Shown here: positions 17,249-25,247 of the stretch, piece by piece
How the letters are laid out: each line of letters opens with the position of its first letter
How positions within the stretch are numbered: position 1 is the first letter of the stretch
Assembly (NCBI RefSeq): GCF_002243175.1
Contig: NZ_NDYF01000016.1
Span: 124,001-188,000, forward strand
Source of the DNA: Finegoldia magna_J
Lineage (GTDB): Bacteria > Bacillota > Clostridia > Tissierellales > Peptoniphilaceae
Reading direction: 5' to 3'
Length of the DNA: 64,000 bases
Made by a program: the position numbers and the translations under genes
The notes under the pieces: generated by a model
Seen by the model: only the letters and a program-made list of their open reading frames with translations
The model's database searches: none
Told to the model about the DNA's origin: nothing

Positions 17249-17998
17249 CTATAAATCTTTCTGTCTAAATTTTCGAACAGAAACATAAATTATTAAACTT
17301 ATACATACTGCGAATACGACTAATTGAATCATTATAGTTTCTGGGTTTATGACATTATCTGATTTTAAATTAAAATATCCTATGATAAACTTATCTATTG
17401 TTTTCGCTCTGGTTAATAGCGATGTAACAACATATAATCCCATCGAACTTAATGTTCCGACTATCGCTCCTTTATCGATGGAAACTAACATCGCCGAGAT
17501 TACCATAAAATAAACTTCTAAAAACCCAAACAATATCTGAACTAAAATGTCGAAGTTATCTTTAGTAAACAAATTGCCACTTACAGCATAATTTGTCCCC
17601 TTCACAAAAATTAAATAAGCTAAAACATTGAATGCTATATTCGTGATGAAATAAAAAAGAGTCATGCAAATCATAGATATAAATTTCCCGCAGATAAGTT
17701 TTTTTCTGTCTGCTACAGGAGCTACTTCCAGAATGATTTGACCTTTTTGAATTTCATCTCCTAATATTTTCGATCCAGAATACATCAAAATTATCATTGG
17801 AACTCCCAATATGAAGTACAATTGCCATATTGAAAATACGTATCTGCATATGTCAAATTGACCTTTAAAAGCCACAAAACTCCATCCAAATTTAACACCA
17901 GCTCCATACAATATCGAAACAAGATTCAATAATAAAATCAACAAGAAAGCCTTACTCTTTTTCAGCTTCAATAATTCTGCTTTAACTATTTTTTTCAT
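17249..17998 (-). CDS. ABC-2-type membrane permease
   Basis: About 249 residues with some six hydrophobic segments, starting MKKIVKAELLKLKKSKAFLLILLLN, the usual cytoplasmic lead-in of ABC-2 permeases. IQKGQIILEVAPVADRKKLICGKFIS around residue 90 is the typical loop of lantibiotic-immunity permeases (LanG/LanE-like). The ATG at 17998 follows GGGGTGG; the reading frame overlaps the ATPase gene upstream. With 17982-18866 it forms a two-gene transporter at the end of the LytTR-controlled operon, and may give self-immunity or peptide export. Confidence 0.8.
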   Translation of the reverse strand: MKKIVKAELLKLKKSKAFLLILLLNLVSILYGAGVKFGWSFVAFKGQFDICRYVFSIWQLYFILGVPMIILMYSGSKILGDEIQKGQIILEVAPVADRKKLICGKFISMICMTLFYFITNIAFNVLAYLIFVKGTNYAVSGNLFTKDNFDILVQILFGFLEVYFMVISAMLVSIDKGAIVGTLSSMGLYVVTSLLTRAKTIDKFIIGYFNLKSDNVINPETIMIQLVVFAVCISLIIYVSVRKFRQKDL

Positions 17999-18866
17999 TT
18001 TCCACCCCATCAAATAACTTGTTTATAGAATCCGATTCAATTAAAATGTCCTTTATCTCAATATTTTTATCCGCCAATAACTTAAAGGTTTTGTTTAGTT
18101 GATTTTTATCACTTACAAGTATTTTGTTGTCTTTTAAGACAATGTTCTTGTCGTTTATTTCTAAGTTTGGTGTTTTGTTTGAAATTTCTATTACATACAT
18201 TTTTTCTTTGTTTAAGTTGTGATTTCTTATTTTTTTGTTTTCTAAGAATAAAAACCTATCACACAATTCGTCTATTTCCTTCATTTGATGCGAAGAAATC
18301 AGAAGTGCAATCTCTTCTTTTTCAACAATCTCCTTAATAAATTTCTTAACTCCATTTATACCATTCGGATCAAGTCCCACAAAGGGCTCATCTAATATAA
18401 GTAACTTCACATCTCCAAGTAGCGCCAAAGTTAGACTTAGTCTTTGTTTCATCCCAAACGAATAATCAGACACCTTTTTCTTGACACCTTTTAGCCCCAC
18501 AAGTTCCAATAAATAGTTGGCTCTATCCCAGGTTTCTTTTTCGTTTTTCAAATTTCTGTAAAGAATTTGAATTTGAATATTTTCCTCTGCTGTTAAATTC
18601 TCATAAAGTCTTGTGTCGACTAAAAATCCTATCTTACTCATTAATTCATGTTTATTGCTATAAGATTGATCGTTTAAAAATTTTATCTCGCCACTATCTT
18701 TAAAAATAAATCCCAATATCGTCTTCATCAAAGTTGTTTTTCCTGCTCCATTTGCTCCTACTAAACCCACAATCTCTTTAGGTTTAAGAGTAAAATTCAC
18801 ATCATCCAAAATCAACACATCTTTGTAAGACTTACTTAAATTATTAATCTCTAAAATATTTTCCAT
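17982..18866 (-). CDS. ABC transporter ATP-binding protein
   Basis: About 294 residues. Walker A GANGAGKTT lies near residue 40, the signature reads YSFGMKQRLSL, Walker B is LLILDEPFVGLD, and the H-loop is SSHQ. The C-terminal 80 residues form the extra domain common to drug or bacteriocin-immunity ATPases (LanF-like). The ATG at 18866 lies six bases behind GGAG. It overlaps the permease gene and starts inside the 3' end of the degenerate ABC exporter, so the operon has closed up after loss of the exporter. Confidence 0.88.
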   Translation of the reverse strand: MENILEINNLSKSYKDVLILDDVNFTLKPKEIVGLVGANGAGKTTLMKTILGFIFKDSGEIKFLNDQSYSNKHELMSKIGFLVDTRLYENLTAEENIQIQILYRNLKNEKETWDRANYLLELVGLKGVKKKVSDYSFGMKQRLSLTLALLGDVKLLILDEPFVGLDPNGINGVKKFIKEIVEKEEIALLISSHQMKEIDELCDRFLFLENKKIRNHNLNKEKMYVIEISNKTPNLEINDKNIVLKDNKILVSDKNQLNKTFKLLADKNIEIKDILIESDSINKLFDGVENEKNS

Positions 18867-19552
18867 ATAATTCTCCAAAATTCCTATAAAAATAACCCTT
18901 CTTTTCCAATAATTCTTCCAAGTTTCCGTTTTCTACAATCTCTCCATCATCCATACAGATTATTTCATCTGCTTTAACTAAATTATGATAATTAATCTTA
19001 TGAGTAACCATGACGATTGTTTTGTCTTCCAAATCAAAAATCCTATCCTCTAAAATTTTCGAACTAGTAGAATCAAGAGACGAGTTCAATTCATCTAATA
19101 GAATTACATCTGTATCGTTAAGAATCGCTCTTGCAAGTCCAATTTTCTTCCTTTCGCCACCTGACAAAGTATCCTTTAAGTTTGAATTCTGTTGTAGATT
19201 CTCCTATTGGACCCATCATGATATTTATGATTTGTGTTATCGCAATAAGGCCACCTACTGTTAATTTCCCATTTATTACAAAATATCCTCCAAGAGAAAA
19301 TGAGATGGCTATTATGATGTAGTTGCCTAGACCAATTATCTGTGAATAAAGTCCTAAGCTAGTGTTGAACAAGTATAATGACCTTTCTAATTCTTCCAAA
19401 GACGTATCAAATTGTTTTAGAATTTTTGATTCTATTCCATAAGTATGTATTAAATCCATTGATTCAAAAACATCCTTAATCTTTTCCAGAAATTTATCTT
19501 TATTTTTTGAATACTTCGCGCTTAATTCATCTATGTTATGTGTATGTAAGCA
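18844..19552 (-). pseudogene. Remnant of an ABC peptide exporter (internal deletion and frameshift)
   Basis: Two pieces of one exporter remain. Residues KYSKNKDKFLEKIKDVFESM onward (19118-19545) are the last half of a transmembrane domain, ending IINIMMGPIGES. At about 19170-19200 the frame changes and the text continues NSNLKDTLSGGERKKIGLARAIL with the ABC signature, LLDELN (Walker B) and MVTHK, to 18844. Walker A, the Q-loop and the whole N-terminal half are missing. The gene cannot make a working transporter. The left border joins directly to the truncated gene at 19531. Confidence 0.85.
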
Positions 19553-19782
19553 TTTTTAGCATTGACACCTTTTGTAAACTCATTAACTTTTTTAATGGAT
19601 TCATTTTCTACTAAAAACTCATACAAATCTTCATTGACATTTTTATCTTGTAAAATTTCCAGATATTCTTCATAAGTTTTATCATCAAGCCCTAATACAG
19701 CTGAATTTGCTGTATTAATCAGAAGATTTGCTCCGTTAAATTTTTCTGTTTTAACATTAGGATTTTTATAAATATCTTTCAC
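19531..19782 (-). pseudogene. Truncated N-terminus of a radical SAM peptide maturase (probable)
   Basis: An 83-residue frame starting at GTG and overlapping the previous gene by 17 bp. FNGANLLINTANSAVLGLDDKTYEEYLEIL resembles the short beta domain that opens many radical SAM/SPASM peptide-modifying enzymes. It ends AKNAYIHIT then stop, just where the family would continue with a TxxCNLxCxxC cluster motif. The stop lies at the junction with exporter sequence. I read it as a deletion scar that removed the catalytic core. It could instead be a complete small protein of unknown role. Confidence 0.5.
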
Positions 19783-20209
19783 CTGCTTTTTCTTTTATTT
19801 TTAAAAATATTACTATTAAAGAAAATACCAAGAAGAAATTAATCAAACCTGTTATAAGTACCGACTGACTGCTTACAGAGTTAATTTGTATTGAAGAATT
19901 GTTAGATAAACTCTGAGAATTTCTAGCTATAGCTGTAAAATCCAAATTGATCAATTTTATAAAAATAAAATAACAAACTGAATATACAAGGGCAAAAATT
20001 CCAGACCCTATCATTCTTATTTTATCTTTTTGAATTTTTAAAATATTTATAAGTGAACAGCCCATTATTGATGAAACCAACGCAGGTAAAATAGCTCCAA
20101 AAACTAAAAACGTCACAACATTTAATGAATTTACAGTAGTTGATACCTTTACAGCCAAAAAGCTCAACGCTACTAAAGATATTACTAAAACTACAATATT
20201 TTTTTTCAT
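19766..20209 (-). CDS. Small membrane protein of the peptide locus, unknown function
   Basis: A 147-residue protein with four hydrophobic segments (about 5-25, 30-55, 65-90 and 110-135) and a Ser/Asn-rich external loop SLSNNSSIQINSVSSQS. No family recognised. It lies 8 bp behind the CPBP protein gene and overlaps the truncated maturase gene, so it belongs to the LytTR-controlled operon. Proteins of this look are often immunity or export helpers in bacteriocin clusters; that is inference from context only. Confidence 0.6.
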   Translation of the reverse strand: MKKNIVVLVISLVALSFLAVKVSTTVNSLNVVTFLVFGAILPALVSSIMGCSLINILKIQKDKIRMIGSGIFALVYSVCYFIFIKLINLDFTAIARNSQSLSNNSSIQINSVSSQSVLITGLINFFLVFSLIVIFLKIKEKAGERYL

Positions 20210-20217
20210 AAATCCTC

Positions 20218-20841
20218 CTAAACAATCATTACTAATAAATTGTAGATTGCGTGTATGACAATAGGTAAACTTAAACTTTTTGTTTTGACATAAATTCCCG
20301 ATAATCCAAGCGCCAAAGGTAGTCTGATTACTAAGTTTGTTACAAAATCTTCGTTATTATGAATGATAAATGCGAAAACAATACTTGATATAATACAAGA
20401 AATAATGATACTCATTTTTTTAGATAACAGACTAATTAAAAGATGCCTGTATATGTACTCCTCGCCTGTGGCAACAATTAGATAATGTACTATCCAAAAA
20501 CCCACAAATGTCATATCAAGTTTCGATCTAAATATTAAAAGATAGACGGCTATAAAAGATATAAAAATTACACTAGAAGTTTTTAAATACCTGAATACAT
20601 CCAGATTATCTTCAATATTGAGAAATTTTAATAATAATTTTGGAAGTATAATAAATGAAATCACAGTTGGTACTGTCAACATTAAAAACGGATTAGATAC
20701 TTTTACGAACGATAAAAGAATTATAAGCGTTAACAGTGATAACAAATTTATGACTACCAATGACATCGCTATTACTAAGGGATTTCTCTCATTTACATTT
20801 AAAAAACTAAAATCATAATTTCTGCGTTTTTTTATCTCCAT
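20218..20841 (-). CDS. CPBP-family intramembrane protease (Abi/CAAX-like)
   Basis: About 207 residues and six or more membrane helices. The motifs of CPBP glutamic proteases are visible: GEEYIYRHLL (EExxxR), FAFIIHN (second His motif) and IVIHAIYNLL (HxxxN). These proteins mature or protect against peptides in Gram-positive bacteriocin loci. I place the start at ATG 20841 because GAGGTG lies five bases upstream and the promoter -10 box is at 20867-20872; a longer frame to 20898 would run through the promoter. It is the first gene of the operon. Confidence 0.85.
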   Translation of the reverse strand: MEIKKRRNYDFSFLNVNERNPLVIAMSLVVINLLSLLTLIILLSFVKVSNPFLMLTVPTVISFIILPKLLLKFLNIEDNLDVFRYLKTSSVIFISFIAVYLLIFRSKLDMTFVGFWIVHYLIVATGEEYIYRHLLISLLSKKMSIIISCIISSIVFAFIIHNNEDFVTNLVIRLPLALGLSGIYVKTKSLSLPIVIHAIYNLLVMIV

Positions 20842-20866
20842 ACACCTCACCTCTACTTTCAAATTG

Positions 20867-20930
20867 ATTATACAATGGATTTTTAATTGGATTTTCAAAA
20901 TGTATTAAATAGCCTAAAAAGTTGTATTAA
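20867..20930 (-). promoter_or_regulatory. LytTR-type activated promoter of the peptide operon
   Basis: On the minus strand two 9-base direct repeats, TTAATACAA (20930-20922) and TTAATACAT (20908-20900), start 22 bases apart (two helical turns), the known layout for AgrA/LytTR-type regulators. A TATAAT box lies at 20872-20867 with no good -35 box, as expected for an activated promoter. The adjacent gene pair at 20994-22999 encodes a LytTR regulator and its kinase. Confidence 0.72.
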
Positions 20931-20932
20931 AA

Positions 20933-20978
20933 AACGAGCATCAAAAATTAGTTTTTAATCTAATTTTCAATACTCGTT
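20933..20978 (-). terminator. Terminator of the histidine kinase gene
   Basis: Outer stem ACGAG/CTCGT and inner stem AAAATTAG/CTAATTTT, followed on the minus strand by a T run. It separates the regulator genes from the operon they probably control. Confidence 0.75.
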
Positions 20979-20993
20979 TAATTCTTCGATTTT

Positions 20994-22274
20994 TTATGAA
21001 GATTTTGGTTTTTGCAGTTTACAAGGTACAATAATCAAAACCTTAAAAGAGCCATCTTCATATTTAAAATTATAAAATCCTTTTAATTTTTCTAAACGCA
21101 ACTTTATACTTTTTATCCCAACTCCAAATCTATCCGATTTTGAAGACTTTATAAAGTCTTTCGAGAAATCTTCCTCAAGTTTTTCAGAAGGATTTTCAGT
21201 ATACACATATATTTTTTCATCTCGATATATCAGTTTTATTATAATCGGAGAGTCGACATCTCCAAGTCGTTCAACCGCCTCAATAGCATTGTCAATTAAA
21301 TTTCCTATTATTGCAGACAAATCTATCGAGATTTCCTTGATATTTAAGTCCTTTGGGATTTGAAGTGATATTTTATGTTTTATATTTAGTTGTTCCATTT
21401 TTTGAATTTTCATGCTTAATAGATAGTCAATCTCTGTCAATCCACTAAGATAAGTTGGATTGTCCAGTTTTTGTCCGACTATATTTTCAATTTGAGCTAT
21501 TGCAAGATTAGTGTCACCACTTTTGATATTCATATCAACCTGAAGCAAAGTGTTTTTTAAATCATGTTTTAATCTCCTAAAATTCGCTTCATTTTCTATC
21601 TCTCTTTTTAGGATTTTGTTTTGTTCATCTACAACTTGATATTTAGACAGAATCAAATTCTTTTCTTTGATTTTCCTGTGAAAAAAAACATAACAAAAAT
21701 CCGAAAGAATCGCAACGAATATTAAAACAATACTTATTTTATAAGAATAATCTCCTAGTACCATGAGCATTACAAGGTTACAAAGAAATACAATAGTAAG
21801 AATCAAATATTCAGTATTGTCTAAGTCAAAATTTTCGTAACTGCCATCTTTTATGAATTTTATGTACACATAAAACAATATCAAAAAAGCTAAATACAAA
21901 ATTATGTAATAAAAAGAAAAATCTATGCCAAAAAAATCCTTGTATATGCTTGAATACGAAAAGCTTAGTCCAACAACTTCGTATAAAGTGAAATTACAGA
22001 TAAAACTGATGACATAAAATACTTTCTTGTAAGCTGTCCCATCAAAAAACATAAATGAGATAGCCAGATTTGCGACAGTTAAAAACGACAATTTAAGAAA
22101 AGTAGAATTTCCCATAAATTTATCCAGAAGTATGATAATAAAAAAGCTGAAGAAAAGAATACTGTTTTTCCTTATATTGATAAAATATTCATTAAAAAAA
22201 ACATAAGAAATTGTCGTTTGCAAAAGCACGATAACTAAAAATGTAACCAGAACTTTAATAGCTGTGATACTCAT
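20994..22274 (-). CDS. AgrC-like (HPK10, GHKL) sensor histidine kinase
   Basis: A 426-residue membrane sensor with six or seven helices in the first 200 residues, then a short coiled stretch and the kinase core. The phosphorylated His lies in RRLKHDLKNTL (about residue 235). The ATP-binding boxes are GNLIDNAIEA (N-box) and FGVGIKSIKLRL (G-box). This layout is that of peptide-pheromone sensors such as AgrC and PlnB. It overlaps the response regulator gene by 4 bp. No AgrB or AgrD gene is seen, so the signal may be encoded elsewhere, lost, or a small peptide I cannot see. Confidence 0.9.
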   Translation of the reverse strand: MSITAIKVLVTFLVIVLLQTTISYVFFNEYFINIRKNSILFFSFFIIILLDKFMGNSTFLKLSFLTVANLAISFMFFDGTAYKKVFYVISFICNFTLYEVVGLSFSYSSIYKDFFGIDFSFYYIILYLAFLILFYVYIKFIKDGSYENFDLDNTEYLILTIVFLCNLVMLMVLGDYSYKISIVLIFVAILSDFCYVFFHRKIKEKNLILSKYQVVDEQNKILKREIENEANFRRLKHDLKNTLLQVDMNIKSGDTNLAIAQIENIVGQKLDNPTYLSGLTEIDYLLSMKIQKMEQLNIKHKISLQIPKDLNIKEISIDLSAIIGNLIDNAIEAVERLGDVDSPIIIKLIYRDEKIYVYTENPSEKLEEDFSKDFIKSSKSDRFGVGIKSIKLRLEKLKGFYNFKYEDGSFKVLIIVPCKLQKPKSS

Positions 22275-22999
22275 ATTCCGACCTCTTTAGAAATAAAACT
22301 AGAATACAAATCAATGACACTTTTCTTTCTGTTTTTACTAATTGGTAATATTGAACCATCTATCATTATTACCTCATGAGCGTTTAAAATCTTGACTCTT
22401 TTTAAGTTGATAATGGTTCCGCTGTTTATTTTAACAAAACTTAAAGGATTGAGTTCTTTTTCTATATTCTTGATTTTTCCATAAAATACTTCGTCATCTA
22501 ATTCATTGTTAGTTTTCACCCTTAATTTTCTCCCCGATTCCGAGAATATAGATATTATAGACGAACTATCTATTTGAATGTGATCCTTGCCTTTTTTAAA
22601 AAATACATAACTATTGGAATTATTTATGTATTCAATAGCATCATAAAAAGCTCTGGCAAACTTTTTCGTATCAATAGGCTTTAACAAATATCGAAAAGGT
22701 CTAACTTCAAAAGATTCCAAGGTATAAGTTTCGTAACTTGTAACATAAATTATCAAAACTTGTTCGGAGAGCTTTCTGAGTTCTCTAGCCGTTTGAATTC
22801 CATTAAGTCCTGGCATTTCAACATCTATAAATAAAATAGATGGAAAATCTTTCACATCTATCAATCTAAGTAGTTCTTCACCACTTAAATAAGCATCTAT
22901 ATCAGGTTTAAAATTATCTAATTTTTGAGATAAATCATATATCATATCTTCTATTAAATTTATATGTTTAAGATCATCATCACAGATAGCTATATTCAT
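22271..22999 (-). CDS. LytTR-family response regulator
   Basis: About 242 residues. Receiver domain with the acid pocket (AICDDD), phospho-Asp in LFIDVEMPGLNG (about residue 59) and conserved Lys in RYLLKPID. The C-terminal LytTR DNA-binding domain runs from about 140 (FFKKGKDHIQIDSSSIISI) to FVKINSGTIINLKRV. The ATG at 22999 sits four bases behind AGGAGG; the longer frame from 23014 has no site. The likely target is the direct-repeat promoter at 20867-20930. Confidence 0.93.
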   Translation of the reverse strand: MNIAICDDDLKHINLIEDMIYDLSQKLDNFKPDIDAYLSGEELLRLIDVKDFPSILFIDVEMPGLNGIQTARELRKLSEQVLIIYVTSYETYTLESFEVRPFRYLLKPIDTKKFARAFYDAIEYINNSNSYVFFKKGKDHIQIDSSSIISIFSESGRKLRVKTNNELDDEVFYGKIKNIEKELNPLSFVKINSGTIINLKRVKILNAHEVIMIDGSILPISKNRKKSVIDLYSSFISKEVGI

Positions 23000-23151
23000 T
23001 GTGCCTCCTAACATAAGTTTTTTATGTACTCAATTTACACTCTTGATTCATTGTTATTCTTTTTTTATTATATAAAATTCAATTTTCAAATTCAACACAA
23101 ACTTTGTCATTATAATCTCATTTTGTTACATTGTTCAGACAAAAGATCGAG

Positions 23152-23228
23152 TTACGAGTTTTTGTGGTTTTTTTCGTTCGTATCGGTGTCTATTTTTGTA
23201 TGTCCCTGTAAAGTGTAAATGTCCTGCG
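23152..23228 (+). repeat. Intergenic module B, first copy
   Basis: About 77 bp (ACGAGTTTTTGTGG ... AAATGTCCTGCG) repeated at 23478-23553 with four differences, so it flanks hairpin element copy 4 as direct repeats. Part of the same text occurs inverted inside copy 3 (16888-16935) and its last third at 26723-26754. No reading frame or known element is recognised. Confidence 0.7.
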
Positions 23229-23246
23229 TTTTGTTGCAATGAATAA

Positions 23247-23427
23247 ATCAGATTATCAGTTTTGCTAAGAATATCATACGGAGAAAATAATCATAAATTC
23301 AAGCGAAGTGAACCGTTAAAAAATTGTGCTGTTTGAGTGCGTAGCACGAGTTCACAATTTTAGGTTCACAAGCTTAGAGTTTATTTATTTTCGTAGTCTA
23401 GATGTTCGTGCAAACTGGTTTTCTGAT
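23247..23427 (+). repeat. Intergenic hairpin element, copy 4
   Basis: 181 bp with ends ATCAGATT...CTGAT. The internal hairpin has arms GTGAACC (23308-23314) and GGTTCAC (23363-23369), inner AAAATTGTG pairing CACAATTTT, and the loop hairpin GTGCGTAGCAC. It is nearly identical to copies at 26770 and 51732. The 600-bp gap 23000-23598 holds this element and two flanking direct copies of module B. Confidence 0.85.
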
Positions 23428-23477
23428 TCGTAAATTTTGAAACTGCCTACGACAATTTTGGTAGACAGATGAGCGAT

Positions 23478-23553
23478 TTACGAGTTTTTGTGGTTTTTTC
23501 GTTCGTATCCGTGTCTATTTTTGCGTGTCCCTGTAAAGTGTAAATGTCCTGCG
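23478..23553 (+). repeat. Intergenic module B, second copy
   Basis: 76 bp that repeats 23152-23228 in the same direction on the other side of hairpin element copy 4. The upstream flank GGTAGACAGATGAGCG is also shared with the inverted copy inside 16888-16935. Confidence 0.7.
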
Positions 23554-23572
23554 ACTTTGTCACAATCAAAAA

Positions 23573-23592
23573 AGAGCATCACGTGATGCTCT
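23573..23592 (-). terminator. Terminator of the flippase gene
   Basis: A perfect palindrome, AGAGCATCAC with GTGATGCTCT, six bases past the flippase stop and followed by a T run on the minus strand. Confidence 0.88.
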
Positions 23593-23598
23593 CATAAT

Positions 23599-25059
23599 TT
23601 ATTTCACTAATTTTTTGAGTGGTGTTTTCTTCAATGTTTCGATAAATACTTCATTTTTGCCGAAGAACAATATCAATGTGTAGCCGATGACGCTGATGAA
23701 GAATACAGCCAATAAGTTAAGTGTGTAATTCGTGATAAATTTTGTGATTACAATTTTTGTCAAAAGTATCCACAACGCACCTGCGACTGCGAATTTCGCT
23801 GTGTAGAATAATTTGTCCATTTCAAAGTAGAATTTTGCTTCTTTGAATTCAAATAAGCACACAAGAACTACTACTAATTCGGAGAGCGCCGTAGTCATTG
23901 CTGCACCATTTTGTTGCCAAAGTGGTATAAAAACTAGATTTAACCCTACATTTACGAACGCTGATATCGTCGTCGCTTTCAAGTTCAACGCTTCTTTCCC
24001 CAATGGAACGTTCATACACGTTGTGATTACACCACCAGTTATTGCGAAAAATACTGACACTGCTAGAATTTGCAACGAAAGTGTCGCCGCAATAAATTTT
24101 TCCCCAGAGAGAATGTATACGATGTTTTTAGATAATACTCCAAGTCCCATGCACATTGGTATCATTAATAATAGCAAAAAACTTGAGATTTCTGTTAACA
24201 AATGTCTGAATTCTGTTTTATCATCTAATGTCGCTGCCTTGGAAAGCCTTGGAATTGTAACCATGTAAATCGCACCTAGCATTTGCTTTACAACGGAATA
24301 TACCTTTACGCTTACTGCATATAGTCCTGTGTAAAAATCTCCAGAAATCCAGCCAAGCATTGTCATGTCTGCGCTGACATACACCAAAACTGCGATGCTG
24401 TTTGAAAAGAAAAGCATGATAGGCTTCAAGTGTCTTTTCAGATTTAGTTTGAGAGTTGGTTTCAAGCTTACATATCTTCTTACATGTAACATATTTGAAA
24501 CACACACCAAACCATTTACGAAAACCGTAAGTCCAGCGTATTTTAAGTAATCGTCTTTGGTTTTTACTACGAAAAATAATAAAATTACACCAATAGTTTG
24601 AATTATGATACTTCTGATTGTAATGTACAAATAATCCTCGTGGATTGCGTTGACCCATTCAACTCCAAGCGTGGCGAAGATTATGCTCAAACTTTGAATG
24701 AAAACAAGCGTTGCATAGTCGTGCATTTTCACAGAAACTACACAGAATACAGCCAAACAAATGTAAGAAATCAACGTAGACAACAAGTTGATGGAGAAAA
24801 CTTCCCTCGAAAATTGATTGAGTTTTGTTCTATTTTCTCTGTATTTGGAACCCTCTCTGACTGCGTAATTGGTAATTCCAAGCGATGCAATCAGCATGAA
24901 TATTTTAATAATTGAATCCCCGTAACTGACCTTTCCCATGTTTGCTACTTGCAAAATTCTCGTAGCGTAAGGAAAAGTTATCAACGGGTACACAACGCTC
25001 AGCCCAACTTTGATTAAATTAAGCATCGCGTTTAATTTAAGTGATTTTTGCTTTGCCAA
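23599..25059 (-). CDS. Wzx-like oligosaccharide flippase (PST/RfbX family)
   Basis: A 486-residue membrane protein with 12-14 predicted helices. The N-terminal LNLIKVGLSVVYPLITFPYATRIL and GITNYAVREGSKYR are typical of the RfbX/Wzx branch of the MOP exporter superfamily, which turns undecaprenyl-linked sugars across the membrane. No glycosyltransferase or polymerase gene lies nearby, so the substrate (capsule, teichoic acid or other glycan) is unknown. It stands alone between repeat-rich gaps and has its own leader and terminator. Confidence 0.85.
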   Translation of the reverse strand: MAKQKSLKLNAMLNLIKVGLSVVYPLITFPYATRILQVANMGKVSYGDSIIKIFMLIASLGITNYAVREGSKYRENRTKLNQFSREVFSINLLSTLISYICLAVFCVVSVKMHDYATLVFIQSLSIIFATLGVEWVNAIHEDYLYITIRSIIIQTIGVILLFFVVKTKDDYLKYAGLTVFVNGLVCVSNMLHVRRYVSLKPTLKLNLKRHLKPIMLFFSNSIAVLVYVSADMTMLGWISGDFYTGLYAVSVKVYSVVKQMLGAIYMVTIPRLSKAATLDDKTEFRHLLTEISSFLLLLMIPMCMGLGVLSKNIVYILSGEKFIAATLSLQILAVSVFFAITGGVITTCMNVPLGKEALNLKATTISAFVNVGLNLVFIPLWQQNGAAMTTALSELVVVLVCLFEFKEAKFYFEMDKLFYTAKFAVAGALWILLTKIVITKFITNYTLNLLAVFFISVIGYTLILFFGKNEVFIETLKKTPLKKLVK

Positions 25060-25151
25060 GTTTTTCCTCTCCTATGTGCAAAATTTATACTTACTATATT
25101 GTATCACACCTAGCTAGATAGATTATTACAACATTTCAAAATTTCCAACAA

Positions 25152-25235
25152 AAAAATAACCGTCACTTCAAAACAATGACGATTATTTCCCAGGTAATAC
25201 CCGTATGGACTTTGCTGAAACTATTATATCACATT
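25152..25235 (-). other. Structured leader ahead of the flippase (hairpin with T run)
   Basis: On the minus strand a TATAAT box lies near 25240. About 50 bases later comes an 11-bp stem (TGACGATTATT partner 25177-25187; AATAACCGTCA 25155-25165), followed by a T run. This could be the terminator of the upstream dehydratase-like gene, or an attenuator or short RNA ahead of the flippase. I did not recognise a riboswitch class. Confidence 0.45.
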
Positions 25236-25247
25236 TTTCAAAAAATG

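Noticed and set aside
20842..20898. Longer N-terminus for the CPBP protease
   Set aside because: The upstream codons overlap the TATAAT box and would not be in the transcript.
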